DNA from: an uncultured Mucispirillum sp.
GTDB taxonomy: Bacteria; Chrysiogenota; Deferribacteres; Deferribacterales; Mucispirillaceae
Direction of reading: 5' to 3'
Assembly (NCBI GenBank): GCA_937890655.1
Contig: CALADT010000317.1
Location: 1 to 23,581 of the forward strand
Length of the DNA stretch: 23,581 bases
A model generated the notes under the pieces. The model did not search any database. It was not told where the DNA came from and was given only the letters and a program-made list of their open reading frames with translations. A program made the position numbers and the translations under genes. Shown in pieces: positions 16,044-23,224 of this stretch (position 1 is its first letter; each line of letters opens with the position of its first letter).

Positions 16044-16493
16044 ATGTCTTTAGATTCTATTGATATTAAGATGTTAAATATGCTCATAAAAAATGGCAGA
16101 ATCTCCTATACAGATATTGCTAAAGAAGTGGGAATGAAACCACCTTCTGTTATAGACAGAATAAAAAAAATGGAAACAGACGGCATAATTTATGACTATA
16201 CTGCAAGGGTAGATTATAAAAAACTAGGCTATGATATGGTGGCTTTTGTTGGTGTGGTTATGGATAACCCTGTTTATATTGATGATTTTGAAGAATTATT
16301 TAAAAATGTAGATGAAGATATTGTAGAATGCTACCACGTTACAGGGGATTTTACTCTACTTTTAAAAGTAATAACTAAAAATACTAACACTCTTGCAGGT
16401 ATTATCCGTAAATTAAGAGAGCTTCCAGGAGTTGCAAGCACAAATACTATTTTAGTATTTTCTACTATGATAAATAGGGTGCATACTGTATAA
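16044..16493 (+). CDS. Lrp/AsnC-family transcriptional regulator
   Basis: A 149-residue feast/famine regulator. The N-terminal winged helix-turn-helix is clear (LDSIDIKMLNMLIKNGRISY, then IAKEVGMKPPSVIDRIKKME at 27-46). The C-terminal RAM ligand-binding and oligomerisation domain includes YHVTGDFTLLLKV and ends with LPGVASTNTILVFS. Such proteins form octamers and sense amino acids or other small effectors. The Shine-Dalgarno GAGGTGG is 5 bases from the ATG. It diverges from purC and could regulate it or itself, which is inference from layout. The stop codon abuts the start of the glycosyltransferase frame (TAAATG), so the two were probably transcribed together. Confidence 0.93.
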   Translation: MSLDSIDIKMLNMLIKNGRISYTDIAKEVGMKPPSVIDRIKKMETDGIIYDYTARVDYKKLGYDMVAFVGVVMDNPVYIDDFEELFKNVDEDIVECYHVTGDFTLLLKVITKNTNTLAGIIRKLRELPGVASTNTILVFSTMINRVHTV

Positions 16494-17269
16494 ATGGATA
16501 CAGTTAGTGTTATAATTCCTGTATATAATAGAGATTATTCATTAAGAGATGCAATAGAAAGTATTATAATACAATCATATAAACCGTCAGAAATAATAGT
16601 TATTGATGACGGTTCTTTTTTTAATATAGTAGATATTTTAAAAAACTATAAATCACATATTAAATTCATAAAACTAAATAATAATAAAGGTGTTAGTTCT
16701 GCAAGAAATAAAGGAATAGAAAATGCAACAGGTAATTATATTGCATTTTTAGATTCTGATGATATTTTTCTACCTAAAAAATTGAAACACAACTAAAATT
16801 TATGCAGGATAATAATTTTCTCATAAGCCACACTAACGAATTTTGGTATAAAAAAGATAGATATATTAATCAAGGCAAAACAAATAATAGATACGGTGGC
16901 TATATTTTAGATAAAATACTTGATAAATGTAGAATAAGCCCTTCTTCTCTTATGGTGCATAAAAGTATATTTGATAACGTAGGTTTATTTAATGAAGATT
17001 TAAAAGTATGCGAAGATTATGAATTTTCCATGAGAGTTGCCTTAAAATATAATGTCGGTTACTTAAAAAATAAGCTGATTATAAAAAGAGCTGTGGAAGA
17101 AAATAGCTTAAGTGCTTCCATAAAACATATAGAATATATAAGGTACAATATACTAAATGATTTTTATAATCAAAATAAAGAATATATTGATAATAAAGAT
17201 AAAAAATATATTTTACAAGAAATTCAAAGAAAAAGAGATATTATTAGTCCTTTTATAAATCAACAATAA
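16494..17269 (+). pseudogene. family 2 glycosyltransferase, broken by a one-base frameshift
   Basis: Two adjacent reading frames (16494-16796 and the frame continuing from 16784 to 17269) together encode one GT2 glycosyltransferase of about 258 residues, which would transfer a sugar from a nucleotide donor to a surface glycan. The first part has VSVIIPVYNR, VIDDGS, GVSSARNKGIENATG and the metal-binding FLDSDD (85-90). The second has the SPSSLMVHKSIFDNVGLFNEDL and EDYEFSMRV elements typical of the acceptor side. The frames separate at a run of six A (16776-16781). One more A would read PKKIETQLKFMQDN and restore the frame. It may be a real null or phase-variable allele, or a sequencing error. 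The start directly abuts the stop of the Lrp-type gene. Confidence 0.8.
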
Positions 17270-17314
17270 ATTATACAATTTTAAATACATTTAATATATA
17301 ATTGTATAATTTAT
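17266..17314 (+). terminator. 15-bp stem-loop after the glycosyltransferase
   Basis: A perfect 15-bp inverted repeat, 17266-17280 with 17300-17314, and a 19-base loop, starts at the stop codon of the glycosyltransferase frame and is followed by CATTATTTTT. The stem is almost entirely A/T, so it is weaker than its length suggests, but position and the trailing T-run fit an intrinsic terminator. Confidence 0.55.
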
Positions 17315-17441
17315 CATTATTTTTAATATAATCCACCCTTAAAACATTTTATTTTTATATATATTTATTATTTTGCATAAAAATATTAATTATATAGATA
17401 TTGTGGAGATAAAATCTTAACCTATTGATAAAAAAAACATA

Positions 17442-17525
17442 TTGACTTTTTAAACTCCTACTAACAATATAGTATTTATACTAGTAAAATATTTCGTTCC
17501 ATTAAAACAATAGTATTTAGTAAAT
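17442..17525 (+). promoter_or_regulatory. control region of the multihaem cytochrome operon
   Basis: A TTGACT (17442-17447) is the best -35 match, with TATAGT (17468-17473, 20-base spacer) as a possible -10. The element TAGTATTTA occurs twice, at 17470-17478 and 17511-17519, each preceded by AACAA within a few bases and followed by GTAAA, 41 bases apart. The first copy sits in the inverted repeat TAGTAT-TT-ATACTA (17470-17483). This repeated element could be an operator. The gene's Shine-Dalgarno GGGAGG is at 17545-17550. Confidence 0.35.
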
Positions 17526-17556
17526 AAAAAAAATTAAATAATATGGGAGGTCTTGT

Positions 17557-19509
17557 ATGAAAATATGCAACAACATTTTTATTAAAAAGGCTTATTCTTT
17601 GATAACAGCAACTATATGCCTTTTATTTTGTTTAGTACATTTTCAAGCATCAGCACAAGAACAAGAATTTACTAAGCCAAGAACATTAGAAGGGGTAATG
17701 GAGCAAGAAAAAACATTATTTGATGTTCTTAAAAAAAAGCACCCTATTTTTCAATATGAAAAAGAAGGTAGAATTGTTGGAAAATATGAAATAAGCACTA
17801 GAACTGAAGAATTTTCAGAAATCAATGGTGGGCCTAAAGTTGCAAAACGTAATAACCTTGACAACACTGCTGTAACATATAGGCTTGCATATGAAACAAC
17901 ATTAGATTATCCAAACAAATTTGTAGGACCTGAAAAGTGTGGAGAGTGCCACCCTGCACAGTATGAACAGTGGAAAAGGTCAAGACATGCAAAAGTTGTA
18001 AGGTTTCCAGAAGAACTAGATGAAGTAGATGGGGACCCAAAAAGAAAAATGTATGGAACAGATTCTAGTATATTACCTATGGGAATATACCCAGAAGATG
18101 TTCTTTTTATTTTAGGAACACCTAGAACTAAATATGGTTTTTTAGATAGATGGGTGGTAAGAGGAACATATCATGTAGAAGGTGGTAAATTAGGAGAAAA
18201 AAATACTAAAATTGTAGCTGGTGGTAACCAGTTTTCTCGCCTATGGTCGCAACACCTTACACCTGAAATGACAAAAAAAATAGCTGCTTTTATACCAGAA
18301 TTCCCTACAAAAATGGAGGATTTTGGTGCTTCAGGCTCAAATGTTTGGGGAACAAATTCATATGCTGCGAAAAATAAAGAGTCATTTAAGTTTCAACCAG
18401 GTTCTGCATACTGCGAAGTATGTCATACATATAAATTTGATTTTAATAGTATAGATGAATTTTATAACGCATTAGGCAATAGAGAAGAATTACGCAAACA
18501 TACTATTTCAAAAGGTATAAGTTGCGAAGAATGTCATGGCGCAGGTGCTCACTTATATGGTGCAAGAGGTGCAGGTATGCCTTCAAATTGTGAAAGATGT
18601 CACCAGCGTTTTAATTATAGTGAAGAAGATGCAAAAGCAAACCCTACAAAAGTATTTAATAGTTACTTTAAATCATCTTGCCCATCTTGTGGAACAGAGG
18701 GTGCACAGCTTTATAATTCTCTCCATTATGATAAAGGTATGAGATGCACAACATGTCATGACCCACATATGGTAACAAAAAATGATTGGAAAGATGAATA
18801 TACATTAACAGGGTTAAAAAAAGAATGTGCAGACTGCCACTCTACTCAAAAAGAATTTTTTAAACCTGGTGGAATACATGCTGAAGATAGGTGTACTGCA
18901 TGTCATATGCCAAATATGATGAGCTGTGAAAACTTCGGTGCTGTCCAATTCCCAGACCATGCACTAGCAGATAACGTTCGTGCATCACATATTTGGAATA
19001 TTAAAGTAGATAAAACAGCTAAATCGTTAAACCCACCAGAAGGACAACCACGTAAATCGTCTACTAAAGGGTGGACTATTGCAAGAGATGAAAAAGGCCA
19101 TTTCTTTATAGATTTAATGTGGTCTTGTGGTAGAACAAGTTTTAGCGATGTTAATTTAGTTGGCCCAGGTGCTAGTGGTTGCCACAGCCCTGTTCAGTCT
19201 ACTCTAAAATACTTTTCTCAAGAACAAGTATATAATGATGTGATAAAATGGCAGCAGCCTGTAAAAGACGGCTATGAAAAAGTGAAAGCAGGTATTAAAA
19301 TAATAGATAAAGGGCTTGCAGATAACACTATGCTTCCTGTTGAGAAAAAAGCAGAAATAATACTGCTTACAAAACAAGCACAAGATATTATTAGTAGAAT
19401 TGAAAAAGACGGCTCTTGGGGTGTTCATGGACCAGCATATACTAATAAAATAATTAATGAAGCTTTAATTTATGTTCAACAGGCTCAGAATATACTAAAA
19501 TCAAATTAG
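17557..19509 (+). CDS. periplasmic multihaem cytochrome c, 7 CXXCH plus a candidate CX17CH
   Basis: A 650-residue secreted cytochrome with signal peptide (cleavage near ASA, 31-33). Canonical haem c motifs are at 128-132 (CGECH), 286-290 (CEVCH), 323-327 (CEECH), 345-349 (CERCH), 397-401 (CTTCH), 424-428 (CADCH) and 446-450 (CTACH). Cys524 and Cys542-His543 are 17 residues apart, a CX17CH that could hold an eighth haem, as CX15CH does in the octahaem sulfite reductase MccA. Cys375-Pro-Ser-Cys378-Gly is a CXXC without His, lying between the fourth and fifth haem motifs. Cys457 is also free. The long segment 133-285 without haem may form a substrate domain. From memory it also resembles ExtKL-type multihaem cytochromes, some of which are selenoproteins. 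Catalytic reductase is favoured over a simple electron shuttle, substrate unknown. It is the first gene of the respiratory operon. Confidence 0.82.
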   Translation: MKICNNIFIKKAYSLITATICLLFCLVHFQASAQEQEFTKPRTLEGVMEQEKTLFDVLKKKHPIFQYEKEGRIVGKYEISTRTEEFSEINGGPKVAKRNNLDNTAVTYRLAYETTLDYPNKFVGPEKCGECHPAQYEQWKRSRHAKVVRFPEELDEVDGDPKRKMYGTDSSILPMGIYPEDVLFILGTPRTKYGFLDRWVVRGTYHVEGGKLGEKNTKIVAGGNQFSRLWSQHLTPEMTKKIAAFIPEFPTKMEDFGASGSNVWGTNSYAAKNKESFKFQPGSAYCEVCHTYKFDFNSIDEFYNALGNREELRKHTISKGISCEECHGAGAHLYGARGAGMPSNCERCHQRFNYSEEDAKANPTKVFNSYFKSSCPSCGTEGAQLYNSLHYDKGMRCTTCHDPHMVTKNDWKDEYTLTGLKKECADCHSTQKEFFKPGGIHAEDRCTACHMPNMMSCENFGAVQFPDHALADNVRASHIWNIKVDKTAKSLNPPEGQPRKSSTKGWTIARDEKGHFFIDLMWSCGRTSFSDVNLVGPGASGCHSPVQSTLKYFSQEQVYNDVIKWQQPVKDGYEKVKAGIKIIDKGLADNTMLPVEKKAEIILLTKQAQDIISRIEKDGSWGVHGPAYTNKIINEALIYVQQAQNILKSN

Positions 19510-19530
19510 TATAAGGTTATAGAATAAATA

Positions 19531-19562
19531 TAACAGGTGTCTATGTATTCAGGCACCTGTTA
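19531..19562 (+). other. intra-operon stem-loop without T-run
   Basis: TAACAGGTGTCT (19531-19542) pairs with AGGCACCTGTTA (19551-19562): 12 bp with one G-U pair and an 8-base loop. It sits between the two respiratory genes, 22 bases after the first stop and 21 bases before the second start. The following sequence AGTTAAAATCG has no T-run, so it is more likely an mRNA processing or stability element, or an attenuator, than a terminator. Confidence 0.6.
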
Positions 19563-19583
19563 AGTTAAAATCGAGAGATAATT

Positions 19584-21668
19584 ATGAAAAAAAATAGACA
19601 AATATTTTATCTATTAATAATAATGCTTCTTTCTGTTATTCCTTATGCTAATGCAGAAATGGGTGGATATGCCCATATTGAAGGTATTGAGCAAATAGGT
19701 TTATCAGATGCAGAACAGCTTTTAAAAGATAAGAAAGCTATATTTATAGATACAAATTATCAGTCCATTCGCGATAGCCTAGGTTATATTGATGGTGCAA
19801 TTTTTCGTGATAGTAAAGACTATATAAACCAGCTACCAAAAGATAAAAATACGACTTTAGTATTTTACTGCCTTAACCGACTGTGTTATGAAGCAGGAGA
19901 AAGTGCCGCACAAGCAATTAAAGACGGATATAAAAACTCTTTAGTTATGATAGAAGGTATTGAAGGCTGGATAACATCAGGAAGACCCGTTATAAAAAAA
20001 CATATAGCCCAATGGCAATCTTCGGAAAATGTTATGGAATTTACTGATGCAATACATAAAGATATTGTTTTTGGCAACCTACCTGCATGCCGAAACTGTC
20101 ATGGAACTTATAATAAAGATATTAATAAAAGTAGTATTAAATTAAATAATGCTGCTGATAAAATGCAGATAAATATGAACTGTGTAAAATGCCATGATGA
20201 TTTAGGCAACGCTTTTGAAGGAAGTGTTCATGATGTAAACTATAAAGCATTACTAGATGGAACACTGCTTTATTATAACCCACCAGAACCAGGGAAAAAA
20301 CAACAACCTTTATGTGTGGATTGTCATAAAACTCATACAACAAGTAAACACGGAGTAGAATCCCCAAAAAAAGTAAGCTCTGAAAGTTGTTCTTCATGCC
20401 ATGAAAAAAAAGGTTACTTATACGAAGCAAGTTTTCATGGTAAAATGAATGTGTTAAATACTGCTGGCGAAACACCAACTATTGCTTCCTGTGCAGATTG
20501 TCATGGTGGACATGATATTTTTAAAAGTGATGATTTTCGCTCTAAATTATCATTAAGTAACAGGATTGATACTTGTGGAAAATGCCATGAAGGTTCAACA
20601 AAAAGTTTTGTAACATATATTGCCCATGCAGACCATACAGACAGAAGTAACCACCCTGTATTATATTGGGTAAATATTTTTATGCTTACACTATTAATAT
20701 CTGTATTTATCTTTTTTGGAATTCATACAATATTATGGGCTACACGTCTATTTTTAATAAAACGTGCAAACCCTGAAGCATGGAAATTAGCAAAACAGGC
20801 TGTAAAAAAAGATAAAAAAGGATTAAAAAGATTTTCACTACTCCATAGAGCACAGCATTTAGGTTTAGCAATTTCTTTTATGGGGCTATCATTATCCGGT
20901 ATGCCACAAAAATTTTACGATGCTCCATGGGCACATGCTGTGGCAGACTTTATAGGTGGGCCTATTAATACAACTAAAATTCACCATTGGTTTGCGTTAC
21001 TACTTATTGTGCTTTTTACTACCCATGTAATTGATGTTAGTGTAAATTTATGGAAAAAACGTGATGCAATAAGGGATAAAACAACAGGTAAACTGTCAGG
21101 AAAATTATTCTTAAAAGCAGCTTTTGGCCCTGATTCATTAATACCAAACGCTCAAGATTTTAGAGATATAAAAGCTAATATAAAATGGTTTTTAGGCAAA
21201 GGGCCAAGACCAACTTTTGAAAGATGGGCATATTGGGAAAAATTTGACTATTTGGCAGAAATATGGGGCACATTTGTTTTTGGGATAACAGGTTTAATAC
21301 TATTATTCCCTGTTCAGTCTGCTGCCATACTTCCTGGTTCTGCTGTAAATGTGGCTATTATCTTCCATACTTATGAAGGTTTACTGGCTATGGCATTTAT
21401 CTTTTCTATACATTTTTTCAACTCTCACTTTAGACTTGATAAATTTCCAATGGATATGGTTATTTTCTTAGGAGATGTTCCTGTAGAAGAAGCTAACCAT
21501 GAAAGAGGAAGATGGATAGAACGGCTTAAAGCAGAAAATAAACTAGATGAAATGGTTGAAGAAGAAAAAACAGGTTTAAGAACTGTTATAGCTAAAATCA
21601 TAGGATATTCCTTAATGTTCCTTGGTTTAGCACTATTAATTCTTATATTAATAGCACTTATTATATAA
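19584..21668 (+). CDS. rhodanese / hexahaem cytochrome c / cytochrome b fusion protein
   Basis: A 694-residue protein that joins three modules. After the signal peptide (1-24) a rhodanese domain spans about 35-140, with the active-loop segment FYCLNRLCYEAGESAA (Cys96 in the catalytic position, Cys101 extra) and the closing MIEGIEGWI. Then six haem c motifs: 169 (CRNCH), 200 (CVKCH), 244 (CVDCH), 269 (CSSCH), 303 (CADCH) and 331 (CGKCH). The C-terminal half has membrane helices at about 360-390, 421-440, 467-488, 556-577, 590-612 and 670-693. His421/425, His467/468, His481, His595 and His610 are candidate haem b ligands, as in FdnI/HydC-type cytochromes b. It should oxidise quinol in the inner membrane and pass electrons through its own haems to the preceding periplasmic cytochrome. 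The rhodanese suggests handling of sulfane sulfur or a selenium analogue. Confidence 0.82.
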   Translation: MKKNRQIFYLLIIMLLSVIPYANAEMGGYAHIEGIEQIGLSDAEQLLKDKKAIFIDTNYQSIRDSLGYIDGAIFRDSKDYINQLPKDKNTTLVFYCLNRLCYEAGESAAQAIKDGYKNSLVMIEGIEGWITSGRPVIKKHIAQWQSSENVMEFTDAIHKDIVFGNLPACRNCHGTYNKDINKSSIKLNNAADKMQINMNCVKCHDDLGNAFEGSVHDVNYKALLDGTLLYYNPPEPGKKQQPLCVDCHKTHTTSKHGVESPKKVSSESCSSCHEKKGYLYEASFHGKMNVLNTAGETPTIASCADCHGGHDIFKSDDFRSKLSLSNRIDTCGKCHEGSTKSFVTYIAHADHTDRSNHPVLYWVNIFMLTLLISVFIFFGIHTILWATRLFLIKRANPEAWKLAKQAVKKDKKGLKRFSLLHRAQHLGLAISFMGLSLSGMPQKFYDAPWAHAVADFIGGPINTTKIHHWFALLLIVLFTTHVIDVSVNLWKKRDAIRDKTTGKLSGKLFLKAAFGPDSLIPNAQDFRDIKANIKWFLGKGPRPTFERWAYWEKFDYLAEIWGTFVFGITGLILLFPVQSAAILPGSAVNVAIIFHTYEGLLAMAFIFSIHFFNSHFRLDKFPMDMVIFLGDVPVEEANHERGRWIERLKAENKLDEMVEEEKTGLRTVIAKIIGYSLMFLGLALLILILIALII

Positions 21669-21673
21669 TTTAT

Positions 21674-21703
21674 ATCGCCAAGATTATTCTTGGCGATTTT
21701 TTT
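21674..21703 (+). terminator. strong intrinsic terminator after the respiratory operon
   Basis: ATCGCCAAGA (21674-21683), loop TTAT, TCTTGGCGAT (21688-21697), then seven T (21697-21703). This is the clearest rho-independent terminator in the window. It ends the cytochrome genes only 20 bases before the start codon of the PCuAC gene, leaving almost no space for a separate promoter. Confidence 0.9.
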
Positions 21704-21723
21704 CAAAAAAATGGAGTATAAAT

Positions 21724-22155
21724 ATGAAGAAAATATTACTTTTAGTTGTTCCTTTATTATTTTTATGTTTAAACAATGGAATATGCAAGGAAAATAAAAT
21801 TGAGGTTATAGATACGGTAATTTATGCTACACCACCTAATGCTAAAAACGGTAGCTTTTTTGCCACTATTAAAAATTTAACAAAAAATGATATTGTTTTA
21901 ACTAATGTGGAAAGTGATATATGTAATGTATGCGAGATACATACTCATATTAAAGAAAATAATATGATGAAAATGGTGCCTGTAAAAGAATTTAAAATAG
22001 GTGCTTTAGATGAAAAAAAACTTGTTTCAGGTGGCGACCATATTATGCTTATAGGCTTAAAAAAACCTTTAAAAGCCGGTGATAATATTAAAATAAAACT
22101 TATTTTTAATAATAAAGATATTGTAGAAAAAATAGTGAAAGTTGAGAAAAAATGA
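21724..22155 (+). CDS. PCuAC-family periplasmic copper chaperone
   Basis: A 143-residue secreted protein (signal peptide about 1-21, ending near ICKEN) of the PCuAC/DUF461 family, which binds Cu(I) in the periplasm and delivers it to copper sites such as CuA. The family motif HxM-x10-M-x21-HxM is present in a modified form: Met84, then after 21 residues His106-x-Met108 (GGDHIML), while the first HxM pair reads Glu71-x-His73. Directly before it lies an extra Cys67-Asn-Val-Cys70. The beta-sandwich pattern (GSFFATIKNLTKNDIVL, GDNIKIKLIFNN) agrees. Shine-Dalgarno GGAG at 21713-21716. Its end overlaps the next start by 4 bases. It leads a four-gene set with FixH-like, SCO and thioredoxin-like proteins, typical of copper-site assembly. 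Confidence 0.82.
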   Translation: MKKILLLVVPLLFLCLNNGICKENKIEVIDTVIYATPPNAKNGSFFATIKNLTKNDIVLTNVESDICNVCEIHTHIKENNMMKMVPVKEFKIGALDEKKLVSGGDHIMLIGLKKPLKAGDNIKIKLIFNNKDIVEKIVKVEKK

Positions 22156-22613
22156 ACAAATTTTATTTAATCCCTGTTATAATAAGCATATTGGTTGCAG
22201 TTGCTATTTCTTTTATATATATAAACATTAACAATAACTCATCAGTTGATGTTTTAAAAAAATATAACCTTACACCACTTGAGTGTGATTTAATGAAAGA
22301 AACATGTGTAAAAGAATACAACGGGCAAAAAATTTATTTTGATATATTACCAAAACCTGTTGAGATAATGGCAGAATCAACTATTAAAATTACAGGTCTT
22401 GATTATGATTTTTATGACGCAAAAATACGTATATTCGGATTAAATATGGATATGGGAACAATTATTGCATCTCTTAATAAAGAAGGAGATGCCTATATTG
22501 CTAAAGTTGCATTAAGTGCTTGTCTTGTGGAAGATATTATGCGTTACAGAATAGCAGTATATGATGGCAATGACCCTATTGATTTATATATTGATTTTGA
22601 TATACCAAGATAA
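22152..22613 (+). CDS. membrane-anchored FixH/YtkA-like protein
   Basis: A 153-residue protein with one N-terminal membrane helix (about 5-25) and a small periplasmic beta-domain. It has a Cys45-x6-Cys52 pair (LECDLMKETC), a FGLNMDMG segment (95-102) with two Met, and Cys124 with Met130 (SACLVEDIM). Proteins with an 'M.MG' strand like this occur next to SCO and PCuAC genes and resemble the FixH/YtkA group, linked to copper insertion into oxidases. The Cys and Met residues could bind copper. The family assignment is tentative, but the operon position (4-base overlap with PCuAC upstream, 26 bases to SCO downstream) supports a copper role. Confidence 0.55.
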   Translation: MNKFYLIPVIISILVAVAISFIYININNNSSVDVLKKYNLTPLECDLMKETCVKEYNGQKIYFDILPKPVEIMAESTIKITGLDYDFYDAKIRIFGLNMDMGTIIASLNKEGDAYIAKVALSACLVEDIMRYRIAVYDGNDPIDLYIDFDIPR

Positions 22614-22639
22614 AATATTACAGTGTAAACTGGTGAAAA

Positions 22640-23224
22640 ATGAATAAAAACATATTGAAGTATGTTATAATTACAGTAATATCTATATGCTGTGCTTTAC
22701 TTGTATTTTTTGGTATTGTTACTTTTAATGAAAAAAATAAATATAACTTTAAAGGCCAAAGCTCACAAGGAGAAGTTACACTAAATAGTTTTAAGGGGCA
22801 AAATATTGTAATATATTTTGGGTACACATATTGTCCTGATGTTTGCCCATTAACAATAGAAGCACTTAACAATGCAGTAAACAGTTTAAAAGAATATAAT
22901 ATCTCACAAAAAGATATACTACTTCTTTATGCTACTTTAGACCCAGATAGAGATACAACAACTGCTTTAGATGAATACAGCTTATGGTTTTATCCTAATG
23001 CTATGGGTATAAGGTTTGAACATGATGAATTAAAACGTGTTGCAAATAACTATAATATAAAATATCAGAAATTTAAAATGGAAGGTTCTGCAATGGATTA
23101 TTCTGTGGCTCATAGTTCAGCACTTTTCTTTTTTAATAAAAAAGGCGAATTAGTCCAAACTATAACTAACTTAACTGAAGAAAATATTGCAAATGCCATT
23201 AAAGCTACTGTGGGGATTAAATGA
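22640..23224 (+). CDS. SCO1/SenC-family copper chaperone or thiol reductase
   Basis: A 194-residue protein with an N-terminal membrane anchor (about 8-27) and a periplasmic thioredoxin fold. The copper site is complete: YTYCPDVCP with Cys65 and Cys69, and His158 in SVAHSSALFFF. DPDRDT (101-106) is the usual SCO segment. SCO proteins deliver Cu or reduce the cysteines of CuA sites in oxidases and, in some bacteria, of other copper enzymes. The Shine-Dalgarno GGTGA is 4 bases before the ATG. The stop overlaps the next start (ATGA). No oxidase or other obvious copper enzyme gene lies within the window except possibly the unusual cytochrome upstream. Confidence 0.93.
   Translation: MNKNILKYVIITVISICCALLVFFGIVTFNEKNKYNFKGQSSQGEVTLNSFKGQNIVIYFGYTYCPDVCPLTIEALNNAVNSLKEYNISQKDILLLYATLDPDRDTTTALDEYSLWFYPNAMGIRFEHDELKRVANNYNIKYQKFKMEGSAMDYSVAHSSALFFFNKKGELVQTITNLTEENIANAIKATVGIK

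Noticed and set aside
16494..17269. Programmed -1 frameshift joining the two glycosyltransferase frames
   Set aside because: The site is only A6 without the usual A-AAA-AAG type heptamer, and I see no clear stimulatory stem or internal Shine-Dalgarno. A plain indel is simpler.
17426..17445. FNR-type box (TTGAT...) upstream of the cytochrome operon
   Set aside because: Only a half-site TTGAT is present. The second half (ATCAA) is missing at the required spacing.
18536..18742. 68-codon open frame on the plus strand within the multihaem cytochrome
   Set aside because: It is an out-of-frame shadow of the cytochrome, without ribosome binding site or family resemblance.
20137..20478. 113-codon open frame antisense to the rhodanese/cytochrome fusion gene
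   Set aside because: It overlaps the haem-motif region of a certain gene. The many His and Leu residues arise from the complementary strand of the haem-motif codons.
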